DNA of 64,000 nt from Anaerolineae bacterium. Lineage in GTDB: Bacteria; Chloroflexota; Anaerolineae; Aggregatilineales; Aggregatilineaceae. Of the stretch, positions 41,753 to 50,439 are shown piece by piece. The notes beneath the pieces are model-generated. The model had not been told where the DNA came from, ran no database searches, and worked only from the letters and a program-made list of their open reading frames with translations. The translations under genes and the position numbers were made by a program. Each line of letters begins with the position of its first letter. Positions within the stretch are counted from its first letter, which is position 1. The stretch is taken from contig JAHDWP010000009.1 in the NCBI GenBank assembly GCA_023382715.1, positions 1 through 64,000 of the forward strand, written 5' to 3'.

Positions 41753-42553
41753 CTAACGGTAGCTGTTCATGATGTCGCGCAGGGCGCGCGCCGCCGCCGC
41801 CGGATCGTCGGCGAAGATGACGGCGCGCGAGGCGTTGACGATCATGCCGCGCCCCTGGCTGTTCATGCCGGCGAGCATAGCCTGCTCGATGTCCCCGCCC
41901 TGCGTGCCGATACCGGGCACGAGCAGGGTCATCTCGCCCGCCAGCGCGCGGATGCGGCGCAGCTCGTCGGGGTATGTCGCGCCGGCGACCAGCATACAGT
42001 TGCCGCGCGCGTTCCACTGCCGCGTGACGTGCTCGGCCACGATCCACCACAGCGGCTGGCCGTTCACGGCCAGGTCCTGAAACTCGCCGGCGCCGGGGTT
42101 GGACGTGCGGCAGAGCAGGATGCAGGCTTTGTCTTCGCGGGCCAGGAAGGGGGCCAGCGCCTCGCCGCCCAGGTAGGGGTTGAGCGTCACGGCGTCGAAG
42201 CCCAGATGATCGAAGATGGCCGTCACATAACCGCGATTGGTCGAGCCGATGTCGGCGCGCTTGGCGTCGCAGATGGTCAGGATGTCCGGGTGGCGCTCGC
42301 GCAGGTAGGCCTGCGTCGCTTCCAGGGCGCGCAGGCCTTCGAGACCGCGCGCTTCATAGAAGGCGATGTTCGGCTTGTAGGCGCTGACGTAGGTATGGGT
42401 CTGCTCGATGATCCAGCGATTGAAGGCGAACTGGGGCAGTTCCTCGCCCTTGAAGCGCCCCGGCAGGCGGTCGTAGTCGCTATCCAGCCCCACGCACAGC
42501 AGCGAGTCCACGCGCCCGGCGCGGCGGTCGTATTTCTCAATCACGCTGTTCAT
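41753..42553 (-). CDS. pyrF: Orotidine 5'-phosphate decarboxylase, type 2
   Basis: 266 residues. Last step of UMP synthesis: removes CO2 from orotidine monophosphate. The catalytic block is CDAKRADIGSTNRGY (Asp-Lys-x-x-Asp), with VGLDSDYDRLP at the N-terminus and LVPGIGTQGGD for phosphate binding. The length and pattern are those of the long type 2 form. ATGA overlap with pyrE. Confidence 0.95.
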   Translation of the reverse strand: MNSVIEKYDRRAGRVDSLLCVGLDSDYDRLPGRFKGEELPQFAFNRWIIEQTHTYVSAYKPNIAFYEARGLEGLRALEATQAYLRERHPDILTICDAKRADIGSTNRGYVTAIFDHLGFDAVTLNPYLGGEALAPFLAREDKACILLCRTSNPGAGEFQDLAVNGQPLWWIVAEHVTRQWNARGNCMLVAGATYPDELRRIRALAGEMTLLVPGIGTQGGDIEQAMLAGMNSQGRGMIVNASRAVIFADDPAAAARALRDIMNSYR

Positions 42554-43221
42554 CGCGCTTCTCCTCCCGATTCACCGTGCGCCCCGGCCCAGCCGTGCGG
42601 ATCGCGCAGCCACGCTTCGAGGATGGCCCGCTCGCCCGCCCCAAATAAGCCCCGGCGCGACGCCTCCAGGACGATGGTCCCAAACGGGGCCAGCGGGTGC
42701 AGACGCACCCCTGCCTGCTCGAAAGCGCGCCCCGCTTCAGGGAAACCGTAGGTAGTGATACACAGGCAGTGCTCGACGGTCGCCCCGGCCTCGCGCAACG
42801 CTTCGACTCCGGCCAGGCTGCTGCTGCCGGTGGTCACCAGGTCTTCAATCAGCAGCACACGCCTGCCGCTCACCTCACCGCCCTCAATGCGGCTGCGCGT
42901 GCCGTGCTCTTTGGCCTGCTTGCGCACGAAGACCGACGGCATTTCCAGCGTGTAGGCCAGGGCCGCGCTGTGCGGAATGCCCGCCGCCTCGATGCCGGCG
43001 ATGGTGTCGAAGGCCAGCGCGTCCTCGACAATCGCCCGGCGGAAGCCCTCGATCACCACCCGCCACTGGGCGGGCCAGAAGGGCAGCCGCCGGTTGTCCA
43101 CGTAGACCGGCGAGACGATGCCCGACTTGAAGGTGATCGGCGCACGCGGGGTGAAGACCACCGCCTGACAATCCAGCAGCGCACGGGCGACCTCGGCCCC
43201 CAGCGCGTTCGTGAGACTCAT
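42550..43221 (-). CDS. pyrE: Orotate phosphoribosyltransferase
   Basis: 223 residues. Joins orotate to PRPP to give OMP. The PRPP-binding motif is VLLIEDLVTTGSSSLAG, and the hood region contains FVRKQAKEHGT with the catalytic Lys. Overlaps pyrD by four bases and pyrF by four bases, so the three are translationally coupled. Confidence 0.95.
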   Translation of the reverse strand: MSLTNALGAEVARALLDCQAVVFTPRAPITFKSGIVSPVYVDNRRLPFWPAQWRVVIEGFRRAIVEDALAFDTIAGIEAAGIPHSAALAYTLEMPSVFVRKQAKEHGTRSRIEGGEVSGRRVLLIEDLVTTGSSSLAGVEALREAGATVEHCLCITTYGFPEAGRAFEQAGVRLHPLAPFGTIVLEASRRGLFGAGERAILEAWLRDPHGWAGAHGESGGEAR

Positions 43222-44375
43222 CGTTCCCCCTCATCAGCAAGCAGCGCACTCGCCAGCGGACCCCGGTAGACGAGCGCCGTCCAATACTGCATGGCCGTGA
43301 TGCCCAGCCCGGCGAAGGCGCGCAGCGTGGCGCCGTCCTGCACGCCGCCGCAGCCGATCACGTCCACCGGGTAGCTGTGCGCGGCGCGCTCGGCCATCAG
43401 CAGCGCGGCCACCTCGACAGCGCGGGCATGCAGCCGCCCACCGCCGACGCCCGCCAGCACCGCCGGATCGTCTGGCGTGGGCAGGGGCAGCGTGTTCGTC
43501 GCCACGACCGCGGCCACGCCCGTCTCGGCGAAGACGCGCAGCAGGGCGCGATATTGCTCGTCGCCCAGGTCCGGCCCCACTTTAACCCACAGCGGGGGGA
43601 TTCGTCCAGTGGGCGAGGATGCGTTCCGCTCGCGCAGCAGGGCCAGCGCCGCCGCGCACAGGGCGCGCGCCTCGTCCGCCGTCTGGTGACCGCGCGGGTC
43701 GTCCTCGGTATTGGGGCAGCTCAGGTTGAGCGTGAACCAGGTGGGGAAGACGCCCGCCGCCACAAACGCCCCCAGCGACTCCAGAACCTCGTCCGTTTGC
43801 TGGGCGAGGTCGGTCACGCCGGGGCTGACGGCGATGTTGATCCCATACTGGCGCGGCAGCAGCGCGCGCCGCGCGCCCAGAAAGGCCGCTGCCGCCCGCG
43901 CGCCGGGGTTGCGCAGGCCGATGCGGTTCTGGGTGGAGCAGGTCACCACGTCACGCCAGGTGACGGTGCCGGGGTTGCCGGGGCGCGGCCAGCGTGTGAA
44001 CGAGCCGAATTCGACCAGCCCCACCAGCGGCGGCAGGCAGCGCCAGCCGGGGATGATGTTCCGCCCGGCAGCGACCGCGGCCAGCGCCTCTTCCTCAGAG
44101 GCGAAGCCGTCCCCCTTGACCAGCCCGGCAGCCAGGATCAGCGGAGATTCCAGCGTCGTCCCGCCCACGTTGACCGCGACTGGCGGCTGGATCACCCCGC
44201 GCAGCGCGCCCAGCAGCGGCAGCAGCCACGTCTGCCCGTCGGCGCGACGCAGCCAGGCGTGCATCTGCTGGTGCGCCTGTTGAGCGGACATGCGGAAGAT
44301 CAGCGGGCGGGCCAGGTGGCGGTAACCCGCGTCATACAGGCGCAGCAGCGCCGTGCGCGCTCCTTTGCGGATCAT
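43218..44375 (-). CDS. pyrD: Dihydroorotate dehydrogenase, class 2-like
   Basis: 385 residues from MIRKGARTALL. Oxidises dihydroorotate to orotate using FMN. The N-terminal amphipathic helices (about 1-58) and the barrel pattern (KVGPDLGDEQ, AAVVATNTLPL, IGCGGVQDG) are those of membrane-bound, quinone-linked class 2 enzymes. However, the catalytic loop reads NLSCPNTEDD with Cys 220, the base found in class 1 enzymes, where class 2 normally has Ser (NxSSPNT). Start fixed by the four-base overlap with the pyrC stop. Electron acceptor therefore remains open; no pyrK is in the operon. Confidence 0.9.
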   Translation of the reverse strand: MIRKGARTALLRLYDAGYRHLARPLIFRMSAQQAHQQMHAWLRRADGQTWLLPLLGALRGVIQPPVAVNVGGTTLESPLILAAGLVKGDGFASEEEALAAVAAGRNIIPGWRCLPPLVGLVEFGSFTRWPRPGNPGTVTWRDVVTCSTQNRIGLRNPGARAAAAFLGARRALLPRQYGINIAVSPGVTDLAQQTDEVLESLGAFVAAGVFPTWFTLNLSCPNTEDDPRGHQTADEARALCAAALALLRERNASSPTGRIPPLWVKVGPDLGDEQYRALLRVFAETGVAAVVATNTLPLPTPDDPAVLAGVGGGRLHARAVEVAALLMAERAAHSYPVDVIGCGGVQDGATLRAFAGLGITAMQYWTALVYRGPLASALLADEGER

Positions 44376-45472
44376 GATCTCTCCCCAAACAAGCCCCGCC
44401 CGGAGCCGGGGGCGGCCAGCACGCGCTCGCCGTCGAAGACGGTCTGCCCGCGCACGACCACGCGGCGCACCTGTCCCATGACGCGCATTCCCTCGAACGG
44501 CGACCAGCCGCAGGCCGTGTGCAGGCGCTCGCAGGCGATGACATACGATGCGTTGAGGTCTACGACGGTGTACGTCTCCGGCGGCGGCAGCACGCCGAAG
44601 ATGCGCTGTGCGTTGGTCGCCAGCAGCGCGATCAGCCGCTCGGCAGTCAGCCGCCCGGCGCGCAGCGCCGTGACCAGCAGCGGCAGAGTTGTCTCCAGGC
44701 CGGGCACGCCGAACGGCGGCGGATCGCCGTCCTTCTCGGCCAGCGTGTGCGGCGCGTGGTCGGACTCGATCACGTCCACCGTGCCATCGGTGACCGCATC
44801 CCACAAGGCAGCGCGATCGGCCTCAGTCTTCAATTCCGGCTTCATGCGCCCCAGCGCGCCCAGCGTCTGCACGTCGCGCTCGGTCAGGTAAAGGTGATGC
44901 GGCGTGACGCCGATGCTCACCGGCAACCCGTCCGCTTTGGCGGCGCGCAGCAGGGCGATCTCCTCGGCGGTGCTGATGTGGCAGAAATGGGTGTGCCTGC
45001 CGGTGAGGCGCACCAGGGCCAGGATGTCGGCCACCGTCTCCCCTTCGGCGTGCACGGCGATGACCTTGCCCGCCGGCCAGGCGCGGAAGTGCGCCGCGCG
45101 CGCCGCCTGATCGTCCAGCAGCAGGGTGCCGGTCGTGGCGTTGTTGTAGATTTTCAGCCCGCACACGCGCCCGGCGACGGCGGGATAGATCGCGGTGTTA
45201 TCGGCCTGGCTGGCCCCGAAATACACGCCCCAGTCGCAGCGCGCGCCCGCGCCGATGGCCTCCAGCTTGCGCGCCAGAGCCGGCTGGTCAATGGTGGGGG
45301 GCGGCGTGTTGGGCATATCCAGCACAGCCCAGTAGCCCCCGGCCAGCGCCGCCGCCGTCTCGCTGGCGAACGTGCCCTTGTGCACCCAGTCGAGATCGCG
45401 CAGGTGCACGTGCGGATCGATCATGCCGGGGATGATCAGCGGTGAAGTCCTGCCGCGTTCGCCTAAACCCAT
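44372..45472 (-). CDS. pyrC: Dihydroorotase
   Basis: 366 residues, shorter than the usual 420-430 because the N-terminal beta-sandwich strands are mostly missing; the protein begins close to the metal motif. Metal site: DPHVHLRD (His 21, His 23), the likely carboxylated Lys 107 in GLKIYNNATTG, a His in HTHFCHIS, and the Asp in SDHAPHT. It cyclises carbamoyl aspartate. It overlaps pyrB by ten bases. The overlap leaves no room for a longer N-terminus unless it starts well inside pyrB. Confidence 0.9.
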   Translation of the reverse strand: MGLGERGRTSPLIIPGMIDPHVHLRDLDWVHKGTFASETAAALAGGYWAVLDMPNTPPPTIDQPALARKLEAIGAGARCDWGVYFGASQADNTAIYPAVAGRVCGLKIYNNATTGTLLLDDQAARAAHFRAWPAGKVIAVHAEGETVADILALVRLTGRHTHFCHISTAEEIALLRAAKADGLPVSIGVTPHHLYLTERDVQTLGALGRMKPELKTEADRAALWDAVTDGTVDVIESDHAPHTLAEKDGDPPPFGVPGLETTLPLLVTALRAGRLTAERLIALLATNAQRIFGVLPPPETYTVVDLNASYVIACERLHTACGWSPFEGMRVMGQVRRVVVRGQTVFDGERVLAAPGSGRGLFGERS

Positions 45473-46533
45473 AAGCCTCCCAACACTTTCGCCAGCAACG
45501 CCATGCGCACGAACATACCGTTCTCCATCTGCCGGAAGTATACCGCGCGTTTGTCGGCATCGAGCGCATCGTGATCGTCGGGCGTGCCCATCTCGTTCTT
45601 GCGCGGCAGCGGATGCATGAGGATGACATCTGACTTGGCGCGGGCCAGCACCGCCGGCGTCATGATGAAGCGGTCTTTGATGGCCTCGTACTCGGCGCGA
45701 TCGGCGAAGCGCTCTTCCTGCACGCGCGTCCAGTAGATCACGTCCGTCTCGGCCAGCACATCGTCAATATGGTCCGTGCGGCGGACGCGGATGCCCTTCG
45801 ACTCGACGAAGCGCACGATCTCCTCAGGCATGGGCAGCGACTCCGGCCCGACCAGATTGAGCGTGGTGTCCTGCGCCTCGTAGCGGGCGATCAGCTTGGC
45901 CAGCGAGTGGACGGTGCGCCCGTGCTTCAGGTCGCCAACCAGGGAGATATTCAGCCCGTCGAGCGCGTGTTTGGCGTCGAAGATGGTGAAGCTGTCGAGC
46001 AGCGCCTGAGAAGGGTGCTCGCCGATGCCGTCGCCGCCGCTGATGATCACCGGGCGGCGCGAAATCTGCTCGGCCAGGCGATCCAGGTAGTAAGCGGCCT
46101 CGTAGGACGAGCCAACATCCGGGTGGCGCAGGACGATCACGTCGGCGTAGCAGCCCACCGCGCGCACCGTGTCGGCCAGGTTCTCGCCCTTGTAGATGGA
46201 CGAGAAGCGCACCCCGTTGCTGGCGGCGACCACTTCGCCACCCAGCCGGCGCATGGCCGCCTGGAAAGACAGGTCGGTGCGCGTGCTGGCCTCGTAGAAC
46301 AGCGTGGCCATCATCTTGCCCGCCGTCAGCGCCAGCAGCCCGCGATCCTGCTGCTTGATGCGGCGGCGGATCGAGGCCGCCGCGTCGAAGAGGATTTGCA
46401 GGTCGTGGCGGTCGAACTGATCTACGGAGATGATGTGCTTTTCTGCGAAGTTGCCGTCAATCTTGGGCGGGCTATAGAGCGTCAGGAAGCGACGCGACGG
46501 GCGTAGATCGTTGGTGATAAAGTCGTCTGACAT
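45463..46533 (-). CDS. pyrB: Aspartate carbamoyltransferase catalytic subunit
   Basis: 356 residues from MSDDFITN, longer than the usual 305-320. Carbamoyl phosphate loop is YEASTRTDLSF; aspartate side motifs are GDGIGEHPSQALLD, LVGDLKHGRTVHSL and MHPLPRKNEM. It catalyses the first committed step of pyrimidine synthesis. No pyrI regulatory subunit and no carAB are nearby. GGAGG stands before the ATG, and the intrinsic terminator at 46554-46580 lies only about 20 bases upstream of the start. Confidence 0.94.
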   Translation of the reverse strand: MSDDFITNDLRPSRRFLTLYSPPKIDGNFAEKHIISVDQFDRHDLQILFDAAASIRRRIKQQDRGLLALTAGKMMATLFYEASTRTDLSFQAAMRRLGGEVVAASNGVRFSSIYKGENLADTVRAVGCYADVIVLRHPDVGSSYEAAYYLDRLAEQISRRPVIISGGDGIGEHPSQALLDSFTIFDAKHALDGLNISLVGDLKHGRTVHSLAKLIARYEAQDTTLNLVGPESLPMPEEIVRFVESKGIRVRRTDHIDDVLAETDVIYWTRVQEERFADRAEYEAIKDRFIMTPAVLARAKSDVILMHPLPRKNEMGTPDDHDALDADKRAVYFRQMENGMFVRMALLAKVLGGLWV

Positions 46534-46553
46534 CGTGGCCTCCGCAGCACGCA

Positions 46554-46580
46554 CAAAAAAAGACCACCGAACGGTGGTCT
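46554..46580 (-). terminator. Intrinsic terminator just upstream of pyrB (attenuator)
   Basis: On the - strand AGACCACCG TT CGGTGGTCT is followed by a run of seven T, a nine-base-pair stem of textbook form. Only about 20 bases separate it from the pyrB start, too few for a promoter, so pyr transcripts must pass through it. Confidence 0.85.
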
Positions 46581-46685
46581 TAATGGTCACAAACGACGGG
46601 TACGGCCAGTGAAGAGTCGCCGCCCGCGCCCGACAGGCGCGGTACAGGCAGCAGGCAAAAAGCCTTCATTCCCGGCAGCATCTCC

Positions 46686-46697
46686 GTCCTCACAGAA
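46686..46697 (-). promoter_or_regulatory. Candidate PyrR-binding hairpin loop in the pyr leader
   Basis: The RNA reads UUCUGUGAGGAC. The loop UGUGA closed by UUC/GGA fits the NGNGA loop of known PyrR sites (consensus ARUCCNGNGAGGYU), with deviations at two or three stem positions. Its place between the promoter and the terminator is right for PyrR attenuation. Seen by eye only; pyrR is not in the window. Confidence 0.4.
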
Positions 46698-46763
46698 CAG
46701 GCGGCTCGCTTCCTGCGGCAGAGGCGCGCAGCGCCCGCCAGCCCGGTCGCCAAGCCCGGCAGA

Positions 46764-46792
46764 TTTTTACCAGGAATGGGCAGTGGCGTCAA
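46764..46792 (-). promoter_or_regulatory. Candidate promoter of the pyr operon
   Basis: On the - strand TTGACG (46792-46787) and TAAAAA (46769-46764) with a 17-base spacer. This gives a leader of about 225 bases that includes the candidate PyrR loop and the terminator. Confidence 0.45.
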
Positions 46793-46893
46793 GGGCAAAA
46801 TGACCGCTGGCGCACATGAGCGAGGTTCCGCCGACCGCCGTGCGCTGCCGCCCTTCATCCCGATCCCGTTGGCGAGCGAAGCGCGCGCCGGTT

Positions 46894-46930
46894 TCGCAGG
46901 GGCGCTGCTCCGCTATGATCCCGCAGGGGC
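46894..46930. repeat. R3-type GC palindrome
   Basis: GCAGGGGCGCTGCTCCGC and a following GCAGGGGCG belong to the R3 family seen at 13814, 17851, 36528, 40584, 54859 and 57024. The rest of 46793-46994 shows no gene. Confidence 0.5.
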
Positions 46931-46994
46931 GTATTGCGCCAGCAACCCCCCTCGTGAGGGAGAAGTCAGGGGTCAATCAGGCTCAGTCGCGCGC

Positions 46995-48491
46995 TCATCC
47001 TCGCTCTGAGGCCATCGGAATGTGCGCGACGAATTCCGCCCACTCCCGGTGACGCCGGGACAGCACCGCGTAGCGCTCAGCCAGCGCCGGGTCTGGCGCC
47101 ACTTCGTGCGTGGCGAAGGGCAGGCGGCGCAGAAAAGCCGCGACCGTGTCAGCCTCGCCCGCCGCCACAGCCCCCAGAGTCACCGCACCTATCGCCGACA
47201 CATCGGAGAAGTCGCGGAACAAGGCCGTCGCTTCGAAGGCGCTGGCGAAAATGCGCCGCATGATCTGGCTCTTGGACACGCCCCCCGTGATGAGCACCTG
47301 GCGCTGCGGGGTTGCGCTACCGCTCAGAAGAGCGTCCGCGCAGCGCTTCACGCCAAAGACGACGCCTTCCATGACCGCCGCCGTCAGCAAGGCCCGATCC
47401 GTTGAGCTTGACATGAACAGGAACGTGCCGAGCGAATCGTCGCGGATGTCCGGCGTGCCGGTGCCCTGAAGATACGGGATGAACAGCGGCCCATCCGCCG
47501 TGCCCAGCCGGTCGCTGGCCAACTCGTCCAGATCGCCATAGGTCAGGTGCCCGCCGAGCAGAGAACGCCACCACTCCAATGACAGCCCGGCGCTCGGCAG
47601 CGCGCCCATCGCAAATGTCTTCCCGTCAATGCCCAGCTCGAACAGGTAGCGGACGCCGCGTTCAGGGACATAGGGGGCCGGTTGCTCCTGGATCAGGATG
47701 ACCTGCGCTGCCGTGCCCGCATTGATCAGCAGTGTGTCGGGAGACTCAAGCCCGCTGCCGATCACGGCGCAGGCCACGTCGCCCGCCCCCACCGCCACTG
47801 GCGTGCCTGCCCGCAGTCCCAGGTCCGCAGCGGCCTGCTCGGTGAGAAAACCGGTGAGAGTCGTGGACTCCTGGGGTTGAGGCAGCAGGCTCTCCGCGAT
47901 GTTCAGCCGCGCCAGCAGGTCGGCGTCCCACTGCCTGGCTCCGAAATCCCAGAGCAGGCTGCCAGACGCATCTGAGAAATCGGTAGCCATCTCGCCGGTC
48001 ATCCTCAGGCGCAGATAGTCTTTGGAGAACAGCACGTGGCGCGTGGCGGCATAGGCTTCCGGGTAGTTATCCCTCAGCCACAGCAGCTTGGGCGCGCTGG
48101 GGGCGGCGATCGAGGGATTCCACAGGGTGACGCCTTCCAGAGAGCCGATTGCCTTCGCCTGTGGCAGCGCGCGCGTGTCCGCCCACACCAGGCAGTGATA
48201 CGCCGGAGAGCCATCAGCCCTGAGCGGCACAATGGAGTGCATGTGCCCAGAAAGGCCGATGCTGCGCACAGCCGCGGGTGAAAGTTGAAGGCGCTCGATG
48301 AGCTGGCGGGTGAGCCTGCTCAGGAGTGGCCACCACTGGAGCGGGTCCTGTTCAAGAGCGCCCGGCCCGCTCTTGATATTGTGGATGGGTGCCTGGACGG
48401 ACCCCAGCACCGACGTCCGCTCCAAGTCCACTGCCAGGACTTTTAGCTGCTGAGTTCCCAGATCGATCCCGATGGCCAGGGGAGCCGACAT
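46995..48491 (-). CDS. FGGY-family carbohydrate kinase (xylulokinase-like)
   Basis: 498 residues from MSAPLAIGIDLG. FGGY kinases phosphorylate sugars with ATP. The first ATP site is GIDLGTQQLKVLAVD, substrate site SIGLSGHMHS and LVWADTR, and the second domain has LINAGTAAQV and LITGGVSKSQ. The pattern is closest to xylulokinase. It is the last gene of the sugar-uptake operon, 115 bases after the second permease. The exact sugar cannot be read from sequence. I chose the inner ATG; the ten upstream codons have no support. Confidence 0.88.
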   Translation of the reverse strand: MSAPLAIGIDLGTQQLKVLAVDLERTSVLGSVQAPIHNIKSGPGALEQDPLQWWPLLSRLTRQLIERLQLSPAAVRSIGLSGHMHSIVPLRADGSPAYHCLVWADTRALPQAKAIGSLEGVTLWNPSIAAPSAPKLLWLRDNYPEAYAATRHVLFSKDYLRLRMTGEMATDFSDASGSLLWDFGARQWDADLLARLNIAESLLPQPQESTTLTGFLTEQAAADLGLRAGTPVAVGAGDVACAVIGSGLESPDTLLINAGTAAQVILIQEQPAPYVPERGVRYLFELGIDGKTFAMGALPSAGLSLEWWRSLLGGHLTYGDLDELASDRLGTADGPLFIPYLQGTGTPDIRDDSLGTFLFMSSSTDRALLTAAVMEGVVFGVKRCADALLSGSATPQRQVLITGGVSKSQIMRRIFASAFEATALFRDFSDVSAIGAVTLGAVAAGEADTVAAFLRRLPFATHEVAPDPALAERYAVLSRRHREWAEFVAHIPMASERG

Positions 48492-48606
48492 GCCCGCGCC
48501 TCCTTCTTTGGGTGCTGCCATACCACGATACCAGCCGGACAGGGCGGCTTGTCAAGGCGCGGCTATGCCTGATCGGGAGAAACGTCTGCCGGAGCCAGGC
48601 CCCGCC

Positions 48607-49434
48607 CTACTGGATGGCGCCCGCCGTCAAGCCTTCGACGAAATTGCGACCAACCAGGCCGAACAGCACCAGGACAGGCAAGGCGGTAACGGTCGCGCCC
48701 GCGAGCAGCAATCCCCAATCCACCTGGTATTGGCCGATAATGCCTGCCAGGCCCACCGGCACAGTCCGGTTGGCGTCGCTGATAATGAGGATAGACGCAA
48801 AGATGTACTCAGTCCAGGAGGTGATGAAGGCGAAGATGGCGATGCTTGCTACGCCCGGTGCGGCGAGCGGCAGCATGATGCGGACGATGATCCCCAGCCG
48901 GCTTGCCCCATCCAGCGCGGCGGCCTCCTCAAGCTCCTGGGGGATGGTTCTGAAGAACGCCTGCAGCATCCAGACGGCAAATGGGGCGGCCAGGGTGACG
49001 TCCACGATGACCAGCGCCACGAGCCTGTCCACCAGGCCCAGCGTGCTCATCATGTCGTAGAGCGGGACGAGCAGCAGAACGCCCGGAAAAGCGTAGGTGA
49101 TGAGAATGACCCGAAAGAGCAGGTTACGGCCCGGAAAGCGCAACCGGTACAACCCATAGGCGGCCAATGTGGACAGGAACACCGTGATCACCATGGTTCC
49201 AAAGGCCACCACCAGGCTGTTTTGCAGATAGGTCGGAAAGTTCGAATGACCGAGCAGCTTGTCATAGTGCTCGAGGGTGAACGACTGGGGGAACAGCGTA
49301 GGCTTTCGAGCGATGATCTCCTGGGGCGCTTTGACAGAAGCCGAGAAAATCCAGTAGAACGGCGCGATGACCACGGTCATCAGGATGAGGACAGCGAACC
49401 CCAGGGGCACGGCATGGCGAAGCCGGTGGGCCAT
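48607..49434 (-). CDS. Sugar ABC transporter permease, MalG type
   Basis: 275 residues, six membrane helices. The EAA loop that contacts the ATPase reads EEAAALDGASRLGIIVRIML followed by PLAAPG. N-terminal helix FAVLILMTVVIAPFYWIF and the last segment GRNFVEGLTAGAIQ are typical of CUT1 permeases. It starts three bases after the partner permease stop. Confidence 0.92.
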   Translation of the reverse strand: MAHRLRHAVPLGFAVLILMTVVIAPFYWIFSASVKAPQEIIARKPTLFPQSFTLEHYDKLLGHSNFPTYLQNSLVVAFGTMVITVFLSTLAAYGLYRLRFPGRNLLFRVILITYAFPGVLLLVPLYDMMSTLGLVDRLVALVIVDVTLAAPFAVWMLQAFFRTIPQELEEAAALDGASRLGIIVRIMLPLAAPGVASIAIFAFITSWTEYIFASILIISDANRTVPVGLAGIIGQYQVDWGLLLAGATVTALPVLVLFGLVGRNFVEGLTAGAIQ

Positions 49435-49437
49435 CTC

Positions 49438-50370
49438 TTACTCCTCATCCGTATCAGAGGGCGGGGACAGAAAGCGAAGGAACAGCGCCGCAAAGATCAG
49501 CAGAATCACCCCCGTAGTGACCGACATGGCCGCGGCCTGGCTGAGACGGTAGCGCTTGAACGCTGTTTCATAGATCAGGACGGGCAAAGTGGTCGTGGCC
49601 CCGGACGGGCCTCCGCCGGTGAGCAGCCAGATCACATCGAAGACGTTAAACGACATCAGGGTGCCGATCAGCCCCATGACGAACAGCACGGGGCGCAGGC
49701 TGGGCAGCGTGATGTGAAAGAACTTGCGCACGGTGGTCGCCCCGTCCACCGAGGCCGCCTCGTAAAGCTCCTGTGGGATGCGTTGCAGCGCCGCCAGGAA
49801 GATCACGGCGTTGAACGGAAACCAGCGCCACGAGTTGATCAGGATGACCGAGGCGAATGCGGTGTCGCCCGTCGAGAAAAAGCCGATGGGCTTGCTGCTG
49901 ATGCCCAGGTTGACCAGCGCGTAATTGACGATGCCCGACGCGCTCAACAACCAGCGCCAGATGATCACCACCACCACAGTGGGCACGATCCAGGAGAGGA
50001 TAATCCAGATGCGAGCGAGCCGGTTGCCGACAAAACGCTGTTTGAGGGTGAGGGCTGCCGCAAAGGCCAGGACCGTCTGCACGACCGCGTTGCCCACCAC
50101 CCAGATCGCGCTGCGCTGCAGAGCCTCTCCGAAGCGCGGCGATTCCAGGATGCGGCTGTAGTTCTCAAGCCCCACATACTCCCCGGTCGAGCCGATTATC
50201 TTGATGTTCTGAAGGCTGAGGGCCACAGACGCGACGAGCGGGTAAAGAATGGTCGCTGCCAGCCACAACATGAGCGGCATGACAAAGGCATACCCGATGA
50301 GCGTGGCGCTTGACACTCTGGGCCAGCGAACCACCCGTCTCCTCACGTTGGCCACGGTCGGCGAGGGCAT
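49438..50370 (-). CDS. Sugar ABC transporter permease, MalF type
   Basis: 310 residues, six or seven membrane helices. EAA loop is YEAASVDGATTVRKFFHITL, then PSLRP. It pairs with the MalG-type permease encoded next. It is separated from the binding-protein gene by a strong hairpin, which probably lowers its expression relative to the binding protein. Confidence 0.92.
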   Translation of the reverse strand: MPSPTVANVRRRVVRWPRVSSATLIGYAFVMPLMLWLAATILYPLVASVALSLQNIKIIGSTGEYVGLENYSRILESPRFGEALQRSAIWVVGNAVVQTVLAFAAALTLKQRFVGNRLARIWIILSWIVPTVVVVIIWRWLLSASGIVNYALVNLGISSKPIGFFSTGDTAFASVILINSWRWFPFNAVIFLAALQRIPQELYEAASVDGATTVRKFFHITLPSLRPVLFVMGLIGTLMSFNVFDVIWLLTGGGPSGATTTLPVLIYETAFKRYRLSQAAAMSVTTGVILLIFAALFLRFLSPPSDTDEE

Positions 50371-50394
50371 AACTCACATCCCATGAGGCATAAT

Positions 50395-50416
50395 GGGGGA
50401 GCGTGTCCGCTCCCCC
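50395..50416 (-). promoter_or_regulatory. Intercistronic hairpin between binding protein and permease genes
   Basis: GGGGGAGCG and CGCTCCCCC pair with a four-base loop, nine GC-rich pairs. No T-run follows on the - strand, so partial termination or protection of the upstream mRNA end is more likely than full termination. Such elements commonly raise binding protein over permease levels. Confidence 0.6.
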
Positions 50417-50439
50417 GTCAGCAACGAAGGATCCGTTTA

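Noticed and set aside
46554-46580. Terminator of the sugar operon that ends at 46995
   Set aside because: It is over 400 bases from the kinase stop and sits so close to pyrB that the pyr transcript must include it; an attenuator explains it better, although it may also stop read-through.
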